Shown here: positions 1-8,592 of the stretch, piece after piece
Position numbering within the stretch: the stretch's first letter is position 1
Layout: each line of letters starts with the position of its first letter
Assembly (NCBI GenBank): GCA_018896025.1
Contig: JAHIND010000035.1
Location: 186,001 to 250,000, forward strand
DNA from: Pseudomonadota bacterium
GTDB lineage: Bacteria; Desulfobacterota; Desulfarculia; Desulfarculales; Desulfarculaceae
Direction: 5' to 3'
DNA: 64,000 nt
Notes under the pieces: generated by a model
Told to the model about the DNA's origin: nothing
Seen by the model: only the letters and a program-made list of their open reading frames with translations
Databases searched by the model: none
Program-made: the position numbers and the translations under genes

Positions 1-15
1 GTCTAATTCGGCCAT
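1..15 (-). CDS. Start of an unidentified gene, cut by the window edge
   Basis: An ATG at 15 (minus strand) opens a frame reading MAELD before the window ends. A strong ribosome binding site, AAGGAGG, lies at 21-27, six bases upstream. It is the next gene after the hdrB end in the same direction, but a terminator hairpin lies between. Five residues do not allow identification. Confidence 0.5.
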
Positions 16-46
16 GATGTCCTCCTTGCGAGGTTGGTGTTGTCTA

Positions 47-82
47 AACAACCCGCGCCTGGGCGCTGGTCCCAGGCGCGGG
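47..82 (-). terminator. Intrinsic terminator downstream of hdrB
   Basis: A perfect 12-bp stem (52-63 with 71-82, arm CCCGCGCCTGGG) closes a 7-nt loop. On the minus strand it is followed by the T-rich run TTGTTT. It sits 25 bases after the hdrB stop and would end the qmoAB-hdrCB transcript before the next gene at the window edge. Confidence 0.8.
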
Positions 83-107
83 CAATACGTCCTGCCTTAG
101 AAGTTAA

Positions 108-986
108 TCACGCGGCAGCGTTTTTCAACACCTCGGCGGCCGAAACGATATTTCGGTCCAGAGCGGCGTCTTTCTTGAAGTCGCCGCCAAAGGCCAGGGC
201 CATGAGCTGAGTCACGAAAACCACCGGCATGTCGTACTCGGTTCCCAGTATCTTATTGAGCCGGGGCTGGTAGATTTCCAGGTTCATCTGGCACATGGGG
301 CAGGCGGTGACGATCATGTCCGCGCCCTTTTCCTCGGCCTCGCCCAGGATGCCGCCCGCCAGAGGAGCGCAGGTCTCCATCTCGGTGAAGAAAATGCCCG
401 AGCCGCAGCACTTGGCCTTGTGCTCAAAGGGCACCACCTCGGCCCCCAGGGCCTCCAGTATCTCGTCCATGGTGTGGGGGTTTTCCACCGAGTCGTACTC
501 GCCGTAGGGGCGGGTGGTCTGGCAGCCGTAGTAGGAGGCCACCTTGAGCCCGGTGAGCGGCTTTTTCACCGCCGCGGCCAGGCGCTCCACGCCCAGGTCG
601 TGGTACAGCACGTCCAGGATGTGGCGCACCTTGACCCCGCCGGTGTAGTTCAGGCCGCCCTCGGCCAGGATCTGGTTCAGCTCCTCGGCCAGCTTGGGCT
701 CTTCCTCGAACTCGTGGGCGGTCTTGATCATCTGGATGTAGCAGGAGGAGCAGGGGGCGATGATGTCATAGCCGCCTTGCTTCTGGGCCAGAGCCAGGTT
801 GCGGGCGTTGAGGGTCTTGGTCTGCAGCTCGGTGCCGCCCACGTAGTGAATGGAGGCGCCACAGCAGTTCCAGTCGTCGATCTCCTTGAGGGTGAGGCCC
901 AGGGCGTGGGCCACCGCCTCGACGCTGACCAGGTAGTGGGAGCCGCCGGCTTCCAGGGAGCATCCGGGGTAAAGGAAGTAAGTCAT
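108..986 (-). CDS. hdrB: HdrB-like CCG-domain subunit (heterodisulfide reductase B), Qmo-associated
   Basis: This 292-residue protein has two CCG cysteine-rich domains. Cys9, Cys41-Cys42 and the CSSC near residue 80 form the first. The second has a Cys near 154, KCCGSG near 193 and CPMC near 230. In HdrB these domains bind the non-cubane 4Fe-4S clusters that form the disulfide or electron-acceptor site. No membrane segment is visible, so it should be cytoplasmic. The ATG lies one base after the hdrC stop, with GGAGGG as ribosome binding site, so the two are translationally linked. It is the last gene of qmoA-qmoB-hdrC-hdrB. In most Gram-negative sulfate reducers the membrane subunit QmoC, a fusion of HdrC-like and HdrE-like parts, occupies this place; HdrC plus HdrB replacing it is known mainly from Gram-positive sulfate reducers. 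The natural substrate cannot be read from sequence. Confidence 0.88.
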   Translation of the reverse strand: MTYFLYPGCSLEAGGSHYLVSVEAVAHALGLTLKEIDDWNCCGASIHYVGGTELQTKTLNARNLALAQKQGGYDIIAPCSSCYIQMIKTAHEFEEEPKLAEELNQILAEGGLNYTGGVKVRHILDVLYHDLGVERLAAAVKKPLTGLKVASYYGCQTTRPYGEYDSVENPHTMDEILEALGAEVVPFEHKAKCCGSGIFFTEMETCAPLAGGILGEAEEKGADMIVTACPMCQMNLEIYQPRLNKILGTEYDMPVVFVTQLMALAFGGDFKKDAALDRNIVSAAEVLKNAAA

Positions 987-987
987 A

Positions 988-1590
988 TTAACCCTCCTTT
1001 CCCGGGCTCATGGCCTTGGCTTTGTCCAGCATCTTCTTGAGGCCCTTCATGCCCTTGATCTTCTTGGAAGGGGGCAGGCCGGGGCCGATCTTGAACTTCA
1101 TCCGCTTGTGGGCGAGAAGCGCGCGGCCGATGTCCATCATCTCCAGCATGTTGAAGATGCCGTGGATGGGACCGGCCATCAGGGTGTAGCGCATGGGCAC
1201 TTCGGTCTCGTCAACCCGGCCGGTCTTGTAGATGCTGTCCCAAAAGGCCTTGCCGAATTTTGAGGTTTCCTTGCGCGGTACGATGCCCTGCTCCAGGGCG
1301 TAGTGAGCCAGGCCGTGCATCACGTCGATGACCTTGACCCCCCGGGGGCAACGAACCTTGCAGCTATAGCAAGAGGTGCACAGCATGATGTCCGGGCTGT
1401 TCATCACCTCGTCGCGTTTACCGGCGCGAATAAGGGACCAGAGCTGACGGGGGCCGTGGGTCATCTCCCCGCGCAGGGGACAGGTGATGCCGCAGACGCC
1501 GCACTGCATGCACAGCTTGACGTCCTCCCCCGAATCCACATTCTGGTACACCTCTTCGCGGAAGCTTTTGTCATAGGCCTTGGTGGCCAT
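988..1590 (-). CDS. hdrC: HdrC-like ferredoxin subunit (heterodisulfide reductase C), Qmo-associated
   Basis: A 200-residue protein with two 4Fe-4S motifs: Cys27, 30, 33, 37 and Cys71, 74, 77, 81. HdrC carries electrons between the flavin subunit and HdrB. An upstream GTG at 1602 is in frame, but the ATG at 1590 has a GAGG site six bases before it and starts the conserved part (MATKAYDKSF), so I prefer it. The C-terminal third is basic and lacks the membrane helices of a QmoC. A 91-nt gap with a GC-rich hairpin separates it from qmoB, while it is one base from hdrB, so hdrCB could be expressed at a different level from qmoAB. Confidence 0.88.
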   Translation of the reverse strand: MATKAYDKSFREEVYQNVDSGEDVKLCMQCGVCGITCPLRGEMTHGPRQLWSLIRAGKRDEVMNSPDIMLCTSCYSCKVRCPRGVKVIDVMHGLAHYALEQGIVPRKETSKFGKAFWDSIYKTGRVDETEVPMRYTLMAGPIHGIFNMLEMMDIGRALLAHKRMKFKIGPGLPPSKKIKGMKGLKKMLDKAKAMSPGKEG

Positions 1591-1647
1591 TGGTATCCTC
1601 ACTGCAAAGCGGTTAAACGAAATATTGTCAAACCCTGAGAAGGTGAA

Positions 1648-1673
1648 GGGGGCCCACCAAGCGGCGGGCCCCC
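1648..1673 (-). other. Hairpin between qmoB and hdrC, possible attenuator
   Basis: An 8-bp GC stem, GGGGGCCC (1648-1655) with GGGCCCCC (1666-1673), closes a 10-nt loop directly after the qmoB stop. On the minus strand the bases after it are only moderately T-rich (TTCACCTTCTC), so full termination looks unlikely. Partial termination or an mRNA 3'-end stabiliser would fit. Confidence 0.5.
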
Positions 1674-1681
1674 TTTTTCAG

Positions 1682-3898
1682 CTAAAAGCCCTTGTAGGGG
1701 TTGGGTCCCACTTCCTCGATGGTTTCCATGAACTCGCTGATGATCTCGGGAATGCGGTCCACTTCGTTGAAGCTGATTTCCTCGACCCGCACCCGGTCGC
1801 TTTCCAGCACCAGGCGGTCCAGAGTCTCGGAGATCTTGGACATGCGCACGTTGGCCAGCTCAGAGCCCTTGATGAAGTGGCACTGGTAGTCCTCGCCGTG
1901 GCGGCAGCCGAAGAGCATCACGCCGTCGATGCCCGAAGACAGGGCGTCGGCGATCCACACCAGGTTGACCGAACCCAGGCAACGCACCGGGATGAAGCGG
2001 ATGTAGGGGCTCCACTTGTGACCCTTGCGCGCGGCCATGTCGATGGCCGGCAGGGCGTCGTTCTCGCAGGCCAGCACGATGACCCTGGGCTTTTCCTCAT
2101 CCTCTTCGGGCACGTCGATGGACTTGATCATGGAGCCGATCATGTCCACGGAGTAGTTCTTGAAGCTGATGATGCGCTCGGGGCAGGCGCCCATGCACAC
2201 GCCGCAACGGCGGCAGCGGGTGGGATTGGGCAGCGGGTTGGCCTTCTCGTCCTCGTTGATGGCCCCGAAGGGGCACTCCTCGGTGCAGCGCTTACACTGG
2301 GTGCAGCGCTGCATGGCGAACTCGGGGAAGCTCATGTCGCCGCTACGCGGATGCACCGCCACGCCCTCGGCCGCCGCGTGGGCCGCCTGGATGGCCTTGA
2401 GCGCCGCGCCGGTGGCGTCTTCCACCGCCTGGCTCACCCGCATGGGACGCCGCACCGCGCCGGCGGTGTAGATGCCGGTGCGCCGGGTCTCATAGGGGAA
2501 GCAGATGAAGTGGCTGTCGGGATAGGCGTACTTCAGGGTGGGCAGGTTGGGCCCTTGGCGGTACTGCAGGTTGAGCACCGACCAGGAGTCGCACTGCGCC
2601 TTGGACTCGGCGGCCAGCTTCTTGGCAGCTTCCTGGTCCATGCCCAGGGCCACCAGGGGAGCATCCACCACCTTGGGGTTGTTGGGCTTGAGGCCCGTGG
2701 CCAACACCACCATGTCCAACTCGTCGATCTCAACGGTGTCGTTGAGAGTCATGTCCTTGGTCTCGATGGCCAGCTTGCCGCCGGATTCGCTGATCTTGGG
2801 GTAGTCCTCGTCGCGGCGGATGAACACCACGCCCTTGCGCTGGGCCTCGCGGTAGACTTCCTCGCTCTGGCCGGGGGTGCGGATGTCCTTGTAGATGACA
2901 TACACCGCCGCCTCGGGGTTGGCTTCCTTGACCATCATGGCCTGCTTGAGGCTCACGGTGCAGCACACCGCCGAGCAGTAAGGCAGGTGGTTCTGGTCGC
3001 GGCTGCCCGCGCACTGAATGAAGGCCACGCCGTTCAGGCCGCCTAGATCGCCGGCCTTGGCCTTGGCTTCCATGTCCACGTTGGTGATGATACCCGGGCT
3101 CGTGCCGTAGGCCAGCTCGTCGGCCAGCTTCTCGGGCTCGTAGGGCAGCCAACCGGTGGCCTGCACGATGGCCCCGCAGCGGAAGGTGTCGCCGCCGGAC
3201 AGGGTGATGGTGAAGTTGCCGGGCGCGCCCGCGGTCTTGTCCACGGTGTTGCCGGTGTAGACCTTGATCTTGCCGTCGGCCTCCACCTGGGCCACCAGCT
3301 CTTCCAGGCCGGTGTCTTCCAGCTCCTGGTAGGGCGGGCTCTCCGGGGCCAGCTTGGCCATCTTGCCCAGGAAGCCGCCCAGGGCCGCTTCCTTTTCCAC
3401 CAGGTAGACCTGGACGCCGGCCTTGGCGCCGGCCAGGGCCGCGTTGATGCCGGCCACGCCGCCGCCCACCACCAGCAGGGCGGTCTCGGGCTCCAGCTCC
3501 AGCTTGAAGGGCACGGGCACGTTGGACTTGGCCAGCTTCACCGCGCTCATGCGCAGGTAGTCGGCCGCCAGCATCTGGCGGTCTTCCTTGGCCTCCTCCT
3601 CGTCCGAGGAGCAGTACAGGGCCTGCTCGCGCAGGCTGGCCCGCTCCACGATTACCTGGGAGCCGAAGTTGAACTCATCGGTTTTCACCCGCGAGGAGCA
3701 GGCGCCGATGAGCACCGCGTTGACCCCGCCGTCCACGTCGGCCTGAATCAGGGCCACGCCGTCGGGGGAGCAAAGGGCGTCGTGGGTTTTAACCTCGCTG
3801 ACGCCGGACTCGCCCAGGACTTCCTCGAGGTTGTCAAAATCCAGGGCCTCGCCGAGGCCGCAGCCTTTGCAGAGATAGCACGCTTGGTTCTTATCCAT
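1682..3898 (-). CDS. qmoB: QmoB: quinone-interacting oxidoreductase flavin/Fe-S subunit (HdrA-MvhD type)
   Basis: A protein of about 738 residues. The N-terminal half is an HdrA-type FAD domain with VVGGGVAG near residue 145 and a cysteine cluster FIQCAGSRD...CSAVCC near 300-320. Two 4Fe-4S motifs (CTQCKRCTEECP, CRRCGVCMGACP) lie near 530-570. The C-terminal 130 residues are an MvhD/FlpD-like domain with Cys near 640 and GCRHG near 665. In sulfate reducers QmoB works with QmoA to pass electrons to APS reductase. A GTG at 3904 overlaps the qmoA stop, but the ATG at 3898 has GGGAGG at a better distance of about eight bases, so I chose it. The coupling to qmoA indicates co-translation. Confidence 0.93.
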   Translation of the reverse strand: MDKNQACYLCKGCGLGEALDFDNLEEVLGESGVSEVKTHDALCSPDGVALIQADVDGGVNAVLIGACSSRVKTDEFNFGSQVIVERASLREQALYCSSDEEEAKEDRQMLAADYLRMSAVKLAKSNVPVPFKLELEPETALLVVGGGVAGINAALAGAKAGVQVYLVEKEAALGGFLGKMAKLAPESPPYQELEDTGLEELVAQVEADGKIKVYTGNTVDKTAGAPGNFTITLSGGDTFRCGAIVQATGWLPYEPEKLADELAYGTSPGIITNVDMEAKAKAGDLGGLNGVAFIQCAGSRDQNHLPYCSAVCCTVSLKQAMMVKEANPEAAVYVIYKDIRTPGQSEEVYREAQRKGVVFIRRDEDYPKISESGGKLAIETKDMTLNDTVEIDELDMVVLATGLKPNNPKVVDAPLVALGMDQEAAKKLAAESKAQCDSWSVLNLQYRQGPNLPTLKYAYPDSHFICFPYETRRTGIYTAGAVRRPMRVSQAVEDATGAALKAIQAAHAAAEGVAVHPRSGDMSFPEFAMQRCTQCKRCTEECPFGAINEDEKANPLPNPTRCRRCGVCMGACPERIISFKNYSVDMIGSMIKSIDVPEEDEEKPRVIVLACENDALPAIDMAARKGHKWSPYIRFIPVRCLGSVNLVWIADALSSGIDGVMLFGCRHGEDYQCHFIKGSELANVRMSKISETLDRLVLESDRVRVEEISFNEVDRIPEIISEFMETIEEVGPNPYKGF

Positions 3899-3903
3899 GA
3901 TCA

Positions 3904-5142
3904 CTACCTCCCGGCCACTACTTGAATAGCCTTGAGCGCCGCCGACGTTCCGTCCTGCACACTGACGTGCACCTCGCCGGGACGGCGAACCGTGCCCGCG
4001 CCGAAGATGCCCTCGGCGTTCTGCACGAAGCCGTACTCGTCATAGACCATATCGGCCGGAATCTTGCTCAGATCGGTGTTGGGTTGCATGCCCGTGGCCA
4101 AGACGACCAGGTCGTGTTCGGCCTTGAAGCGCTCGCCGGTGGTGGTGTTCTCACCCTCCAGCACCAGCATGCCGTTTTCGCCGGGCTCGATAAGGCCGAT
4201 CTTGCTCTTTACGAAGCTGATCTTCTCGTCGGCCTTTACCTTGGTGTAGAAGTCCTCATTGCGGTCCATGGCCCGGATGTCGATGAAGTAGATGGTCACC
4301 TCGGCGTCCTTGAGTTGTTCGCGGACGTAGGTGGCCTGCTTCAGGCTGGCCAGGCAGCAAATGGTGGAACAGAAGGGAAGATGGTTCACGTCGCGGCTGC
4401 CGGCGCACTGGATGAAGGCCACCTTTTTGGGGGCCTCGCCGTTGCTCAGCTTTACGATCTTGCCGCCGGTGGGGCCGCCCGCCGCGGCCAGGCGCTCCAT
4501 CTGCACGTTGGTGATGATGTCCGGGCTACTGTTGAAGTTGTAGTACTCCACCTTGGAGGCGTCGTAGGGGCTCCAACCAGCGGCCCACACGATGGCCCCG
4601 GCTTCCTCGATCGTCTCTTTGGGAGCGTCGTCCAGCACCACCGCGTCGTAGGGACAGGCCTCCTTGGCCTTGGCCCCGTCCTCGGTCTCCACGATGCTGG
4701 GATCGATGACGTAGCGGTAGGGGTAGGCCAGCTCGTGAGGCAGATAAGCCGCCTTGATCTCGCCCAGCCCGTAGTCAAAGGCGTTGGGGATGGTGGCTTC
4801 CACCGCCTCGCCGCACTTGCCGCAGACGGTGCAGCGCTCGTTGACGTAGCGGGGCATCTGGTTGATGGTCACCTTGTAGTTGCCCGGCTCGCCTTCGATG
4901 CCCGTGACCTCGCTCATGGTGTAGAGCTTGATGCGCGGGTTGGACTTGATGCGCTTAAAATTGATTTCCAGTCCGCAGTAGGGCGGGCATAGTTTGGGGA
5001 AGTATTGGTGGAGCTGGGCCACGCGGCCGCCGAGATAAGGATTTTTCTCCACCAGCACCACGTCGTAGCCGGCTTCGGCAGCTTCCAGCGCCGCGCTGAC
5101 GCCGCTCATGCCTCCGCCGACGACCAGTATGGATTGGCCCAT
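3904..5142 (-). CDS. qmoA: QmoA: quinone-interacting oxidoreductase FAD subunit
   Basis: A 412-residue HdrA-like flavoprotein. It opens with the FAD-binding VVGGGMSG motif, has CTVCGKC near 103-109, and the FIQCAGSRD...CSTICC cysteine set near 245-265. QmoA is the soluble flavin subunit of the Qmo complex, which links menaquinol or other donors to AprBA. Its stop overlaps the qmoB start region. It lies 377 bases from the aprA stop, with a strong terminator between, so it most likely has its own promoter inside 5143-5460. No good sigma-70 boxes were found there. Confidence 0.93.
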   Translation of the reverse strand: MGQSILVVGGGMSGVSAALEAAEAGYDVVLVEKNPYLGGRVAQLHQYFPKLCPPYCGLEINFKRIKSNPRIKLYTMSEVTGIEGEPGNYKVTINQMPRYVNERCTVCGKCGEAVEATIPNAFDYGLGEIKAAYLPHELAYPYRYVIDPSIVETEDGAKAKEACPYDAVVLDDAPKETIEEAGAIVWAAGWSPYDASKVEYYNFNSSPDIITNVQMERLAAAGGPTGGKIVKLSNGEAPKKVAFIQCAGSRDVNHLPFCSTICCLASLKQATYVREQLKDAEVTIYFIDIRAMDRNEDFYTKVKADEKISFVKSKIGLIEPGENGMLVLEGENTTTGERFKAEHDLVVLATGMQPNTDLSKIPADMVYDEYGFVQNAEGIFGAGTVRRPGEVHVSVQDGTSAALKAIQVVAGR

Positions 5143-5460
5143 CGTGCTGTCCTCCTCGCAAGGGATATAGCTGTTGACCTAAATAAACAAACTGTTCCGC
5201 TCAACACATGCGCCCCGGCGGGGCGTTGCTTCCCCTGACCGGCCGCGCATTTTGCCGAACGGCTTGCCGGTTTCTCCAGAGAGACCGGCGGATAATCGAT
5301 CACCGAATATACTATGGCCGCGCCGCCTCCGTCCAGAAAAACCGGCTCCGGCCGAAAGCATTTTGCCTAATTAGCACGGCAACTTCCCGGCGGTGGGCCC
5401 AGGGGGCTCCACCGAGCGGGGTCTTTTGTCCGTTCCGGGGCGATTTGCCCCGAAGCGGGC
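5143..5460. other. Intergenic region aprA-qmoA
   Basis: This stretch holds no convincing gene; the frames reported here are short and lack ribosome binding sites. It must carry the qmoA leader and probably its promoter. An AT-rich stretch (about 5165-5195) lies just upstream of qmoA, and an ATATACTATG stretch lies near 5306-5315. Neither gives a consensus -35/-10 pair. Confidence 0.4.
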
Positions 5461-5496
5461 AAAAAACTCCAGGCGCCTAGGGGCGGCGCCTGGAGT
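5461..5496 (-). terminator. Intrinsic terminator of aprBA
   Basis: A perfect 12-bp stem, ACTCCAGGCGCC (5466-5477) with GGCGCCTGGAGT (5485-5496), has a 7-nt loop. It is followed on the minus strand by TTTTTT (5461-5466). It begins 24 bases after the aprA stop. It separates aprBA from the qmo-hdr genes transcriptionally. Confidence 0.9.
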
Positions 5497-5519
5497 TGCT
5501 GATACTTACGACATGGAAG

Positions 5520-7385
5520 TTAGCCGATCAGGTCGACGACTTCCTTCTTCTCGAACTTCCACTCACCGTCCTTGAAAGTGCAGTTCACGAAGCACTTCCA
5601 GTTGGCCTCATCCATGGTGGGCTTGTCGGCGCGGAAGTAGTATCCGGGCCAACGAGTCTCCTCGCGGAAGAGGATGGTGCGCACGTGGGCCTCGGCCTGC
5701 CACATGCGGTGGGTGTTCTCCCAGCAGCGCTCCAGCTCGTAGGAGTCCTCGGCGCCGAGTTTCTGGGCGTCTTCCTTCAGCATGTCCAGGAGCTCGAGAC
5801 CGCGCTCCAGAAGGGCCTTGGAAGTCTTGAAGGCGCTGACCACGCCACCAGCGTACTCGTCCATGATCTTCTGCAAACGGAACATGAAGCTCATGGGACG
5901 GATGTAGTTGGGGTTGATCTCCGGGTCGGTGGTCATGCCCTTGTTGGCCTCGAAACGCGCCATGGGCGCGAGGCAAGCGGTCTTCAGAGCTTCCGTGTCA
6001 CCGACGCTGGGCTGGCTGTTGTTATCCAGGATGAACCGGATAGCCTGCTTGCCCGCGTAACGGCCCTCGGCGTGAGAACCGCTGGAGAACTTGTGGCTGC
6101 TGGCGCCCGTGCCGTCACCGGCGCTGAACAGGCCCTGCACCGTGGTCATGTTGCCGTAACCCCACTTGTAGGGGGTCTCGAGGTCTTCGGGGCCGGAAAC
6201 CCAGGCACCGGAACCGCCGGAGTGAGAACCGATGAAGTAAGGCTCGCACGCGGCGATCTCAGAGCGGCTCTTCTCGGGGTAGATGTTGCTGGCGGCCCAG
6301 AGGATGGCCTGGCTCACGGTCATGTCCAGGAAGTCTTCCCAGGCCTCGGCCTCCAGGGACTTCATCTTCTTTTTGAAGGCCTTCTCGTCGGGAGCGGCGG
6401 CGGCCAACTTCTGGATGGCCTCGGCGGTCTCCATGTACAACGGGCCCAGGCCCGCGTCTACGTCGAGCATGCCCAGGTAGTTACGCAGGTTGGCCGGGAT
6501 CGGCTTCACCAGGCCATAGGGGGCCCAGTTCTGCAGCTCGGCTTTGCGCTCCACCATGTACTCGCCGCCGGTCGCGCTGGTCGCACGGCTCTTGAACAGC
6601 AGGAACCACGCACCCACCGGGCCGTAAGCGTCTTTGAAGCGCACGGGGATGAAGCGGATCTCCTGGCAGGTCATCTCGGCACCGGCCTGGATGGTGAAGT
6701 AGGCGCTGGAGCCGCTGTTGAAGGGCGGGTACCAGGAACGGCCCAGACCCTCGCCCACGCTCCGGGGACGGAACACGTGCACCGCGCCGCCCATCATGGC
6801 GCAAACCGCCTTGGCCTTGAATACGTAGAACTTGTTCTCGCGGGTGCTGAAGCCGTAGGCGCCAGCCACGCGATCGCCGTCCATGATGGGACCGACGATG
6901 AACACGCGCTCGATGATGTCGAAGCCGGCGTCGTTCATGGCGTTCTTGGCCGCTTCGGCCACGATCACCTTGTAGGACTCGCCGTTGATCATGATCTGCC
7001 AACGACCCTCGCGAACGTACTTGCCGTTCTCGTCGGTCCAGATGGGCAGACCCCATTTTTCAAACAGGTGCACGGAGCTGTCAACGTGACGGGCGATGTT
7101 GTACACCAGGTCGTCACGGGCGATGCCCATCAGGTCCTGTTTGACGTAGTTCACGTAGTCGGCGAGGGTGTTGTCGCCAGCGCCGTAGCCCACGTACTCG
7201 TTGATGGCGCTCAGGCCCATGGCCACGGCGCCGGAGCGGTCAAAAGCAGCCTTGTCGACCAAGGTCACCTTCAGGCCATTTTTCTTGGCCCAGTAGGCAG
7301 CCTCGACGGCCGTGCCCGCGGCAGCCATGCCACCGCCACAAATCAGAAGGTCAGTAGTGACCTCCACAGTCTCAAAATTCGCCAT
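5520..7385 (-). CDS. aprA: Adenylylsulfate (APS) reductase alpha subunit
   Basis: A 621-residue flavoprotein of the fumarate reductase/APS reductase family. It begins with the FAD Rossmann motif LLICGGGMAAAG and contains the conserved stretch DRSGAVAMGLSAINEY near residues 48-63. AprA reduces APS to sulfite and AMP in the cytoplasm with AprB as electron entry. Length is normal for the family. The ATG at 7385 is preceded by AGGAGG, 30 bases after aprB. A dedicated terminator follows. The frame on the opposite strand that spans both apr genes is a high-GC shadow. Confidence 0.97.
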   Translation of the reverse strand: MANFETVEVTTDLLICGGGMAAAGTAVEAAYWAKKNGLKVTLVDKAAFDRSGAVAMGLSAINEYVGYGAGDNTLADYVNYVKQDLMGIARDDLVYNIARHVDSSVHLFEKWGLPIWTDENGKYVREGRWQIMINGESYKVIVAEAAKNAMNDAGFDIIERVFIVGPIMDGDRVAGAYGFSTRENKFYVFKAKAVCAMMGGAVHVFRPRSVGEGLGRSWYPPFNSGSSAYFTIQAGAEMTCQEIRFIPVRFKDAYGPVGAWFLLFKSRATSATGGEYMVERKAELQNWAPYGLVKPIPANLRNYLGMLDVDAGLGPLYMETAEAIQKLAAAAPDEKAFKKKMKSLEAEAWEDFLDMTVSQAILWAASNIYPEKSRSEIAACEPYFIGSHSGGSGAWVSGPEDLETPYKWGYGNMTTVQGLFSAGDGTGASSHKFSSGSHAEGRYAGKQAIRFILDNNSQPSVGDTEALKTACLAPMARFEANKGMTTDPEINPNYIRPMSFMFRLQKIMDEYAGGVVSAFKTSKALLERGLELLDMLKEDAQKLGAEDSYELERCWENTHRMWQAEAHVRTILFREETRWPGYYFRADKPTMDEANWKCFVNCTFKDGEWKFEKKEVVDLIG

Positions 7386-7415
7386 AGTTCCTTACCTCCT
7401 AAACCTTCGCGCCCC

Positions 7416-7871
7416 CTACAGGGTGGGCAGCGTGTCCTGGCCCGTGGAGGCCGGCTCGGTCATCAAGTTAGCGCTGTTGATGTCGCCATCGCCCGCATCA
7501 AAGCCGCCCAACGGAGCAGCCGAACCCTCAGAGGTGGTCCGGATGGGGAATTTGAAGCGTTTGACCGCGCCGTCGCGGAACTTGACGGTCCACATAATGT
7601 TGTCCGAGCCGCGCAGCGGCACGACGCTGGCGCCCATGGGCACGAAGTCGGCGTAACCGCGAACGTCAACCGCCTGCTGGGGGCAGATCTTGACGCAGTT
7701 GTAGCACTCCCAGCACATGCTGGGGTCGCGGTTGAAGGCCTTCATCTCGCCGAAGCCAAGCGACCCGTCCTTGTCCAGGAGCATAAGGTCGTTGGGGCAG
7801 ATGTACATACAAGCGGTCTTATCCTGACCCTTGCAGCCATCGCACTTTTCTACAATGACAAAACTTGGCAT
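7416..7871 (-). CDS. aprB: Adenylylsulfate (APS) reductase beta subunit
   Basis: A 151-residue ferredoxin-like protein with Cys10, 13, 21, 25 and Cys53, 56, 59, 63, the two 4Fe-4S clusters typical of AprB, including its longer insert in the first motif. The C-terminal tail (about 75-151) is the arm that wraps AprA in known structures. GGAGGAATAA lies just before the ATG. It is first in a two-gene aprBA operon with a long upstream region of about 720 bases. Confidence 0.97.
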   Translation of the reverse strand: MPSFVIVEKCDGCKGQDKTACMYICPNDLMLLDKDGSLGFGEMKAFNRDPSMCWECYNCVKICPQQAVDVRGYADFVPMGASVVPLRGSDNIMWTVKFRDGAVKRFKFPIRTTSEGSAAPLGGFDAGDGDINSANLMTEPASTGQDTLPTL

Positions 7872-8592
7872 TTATTCCTCCGTAGTGTTGACGGGTTGAC
7901 CTTTTGCAACCTGCCTAAACGACTACCAAATGAGCCCTACCTCCCTAGGTGGGGCTAGTTCACGTCCCTAATTTCCCTACACCTCCTTCGAGTTTTATTA
8001 CCCGAGCTTGGTTTCTGCCTAACCTTTATGGGACACGTCCCCAGGTCTGGACCTGGCGATGAAAACCATCGATTGTGCGTATTGGAACAAACTATCCCGC
8101 AATCGAACCCCGCATGTCAAGCTATTTCGCGTCACCCCTGTGGCCCTTGGTCCCGGGCGACCCTGCGCCACAAAAGGTTCGGCCTACTTTTTCCATGGGG
8201 TCGGCCTGTTCTAACGCAGACGTAACTTTGATGTCAAGAAAAATGTGTTAATAGTCACAAAGTCCCCCCGGCCAAGGCGGAGCCATTTCCAGGCGCCTGA
8301 TCCCATGGTGGACCTCCTCGCTTTAAGGCATTAATTCCAGCTCTTAGCCCTGCGCCAACCCGCCGGGCGGCGGGGCGGCCCGTCGGGCCGCCGGTGAGGG
8401 CGCCGGGAGGTGCGCCGCCGTCTCCGGGACGGGCGGGCGGGCGCCTTCCCAACGGCCCCAAATCAAATCACCAAAAAAATTTTGGGCCCCATTCTAAGCA
8501 ATCACCAGTGAAATTATGTTATTTAGGGATGCGGTGGGATATCGCCTGGGAGGGGAGGCTCCCCGCCGCCATACACCCATGGGGAGGAGAAG
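7872..8592. other. Long divergent intergenic region between aprB and the Fe-S/HTH gene
   Basis: About 720 bases with no supported gene. It holds the aprBA leader and regulatory signals for both directions. Visible pieces are a TTGACA hexamer on the minus strand (8232-8237), a GC-rich 8-bp hairpin (8374-8381 with 8385-8392) and a 6-bp CCCAAA/TTTGGG repeat around 8460-8495. The region 7900-8240 is markedly less GC-rich than the genes. Confidence 0.6.
8209..8237 (-). promoter_or_regulatory. Weak promoter candidate for aprBA
   Basis: On the minus strand a perfect TTGACA (8237-8232) is followed after 17 bases by TTAGAA (8214-8209). The -10 is a poor match to TATAAT. It would give a leader of about 330 nt before aprB. 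Confidence 0.3.

Noticed and set aside
5496..7958. An 820-codon open frame opposite aprA and aprB
   Set aside because: It is a shadow frame in high-GC DNA; the opposite strand encodes clear AprA and AprB, and this peptide has no family features.
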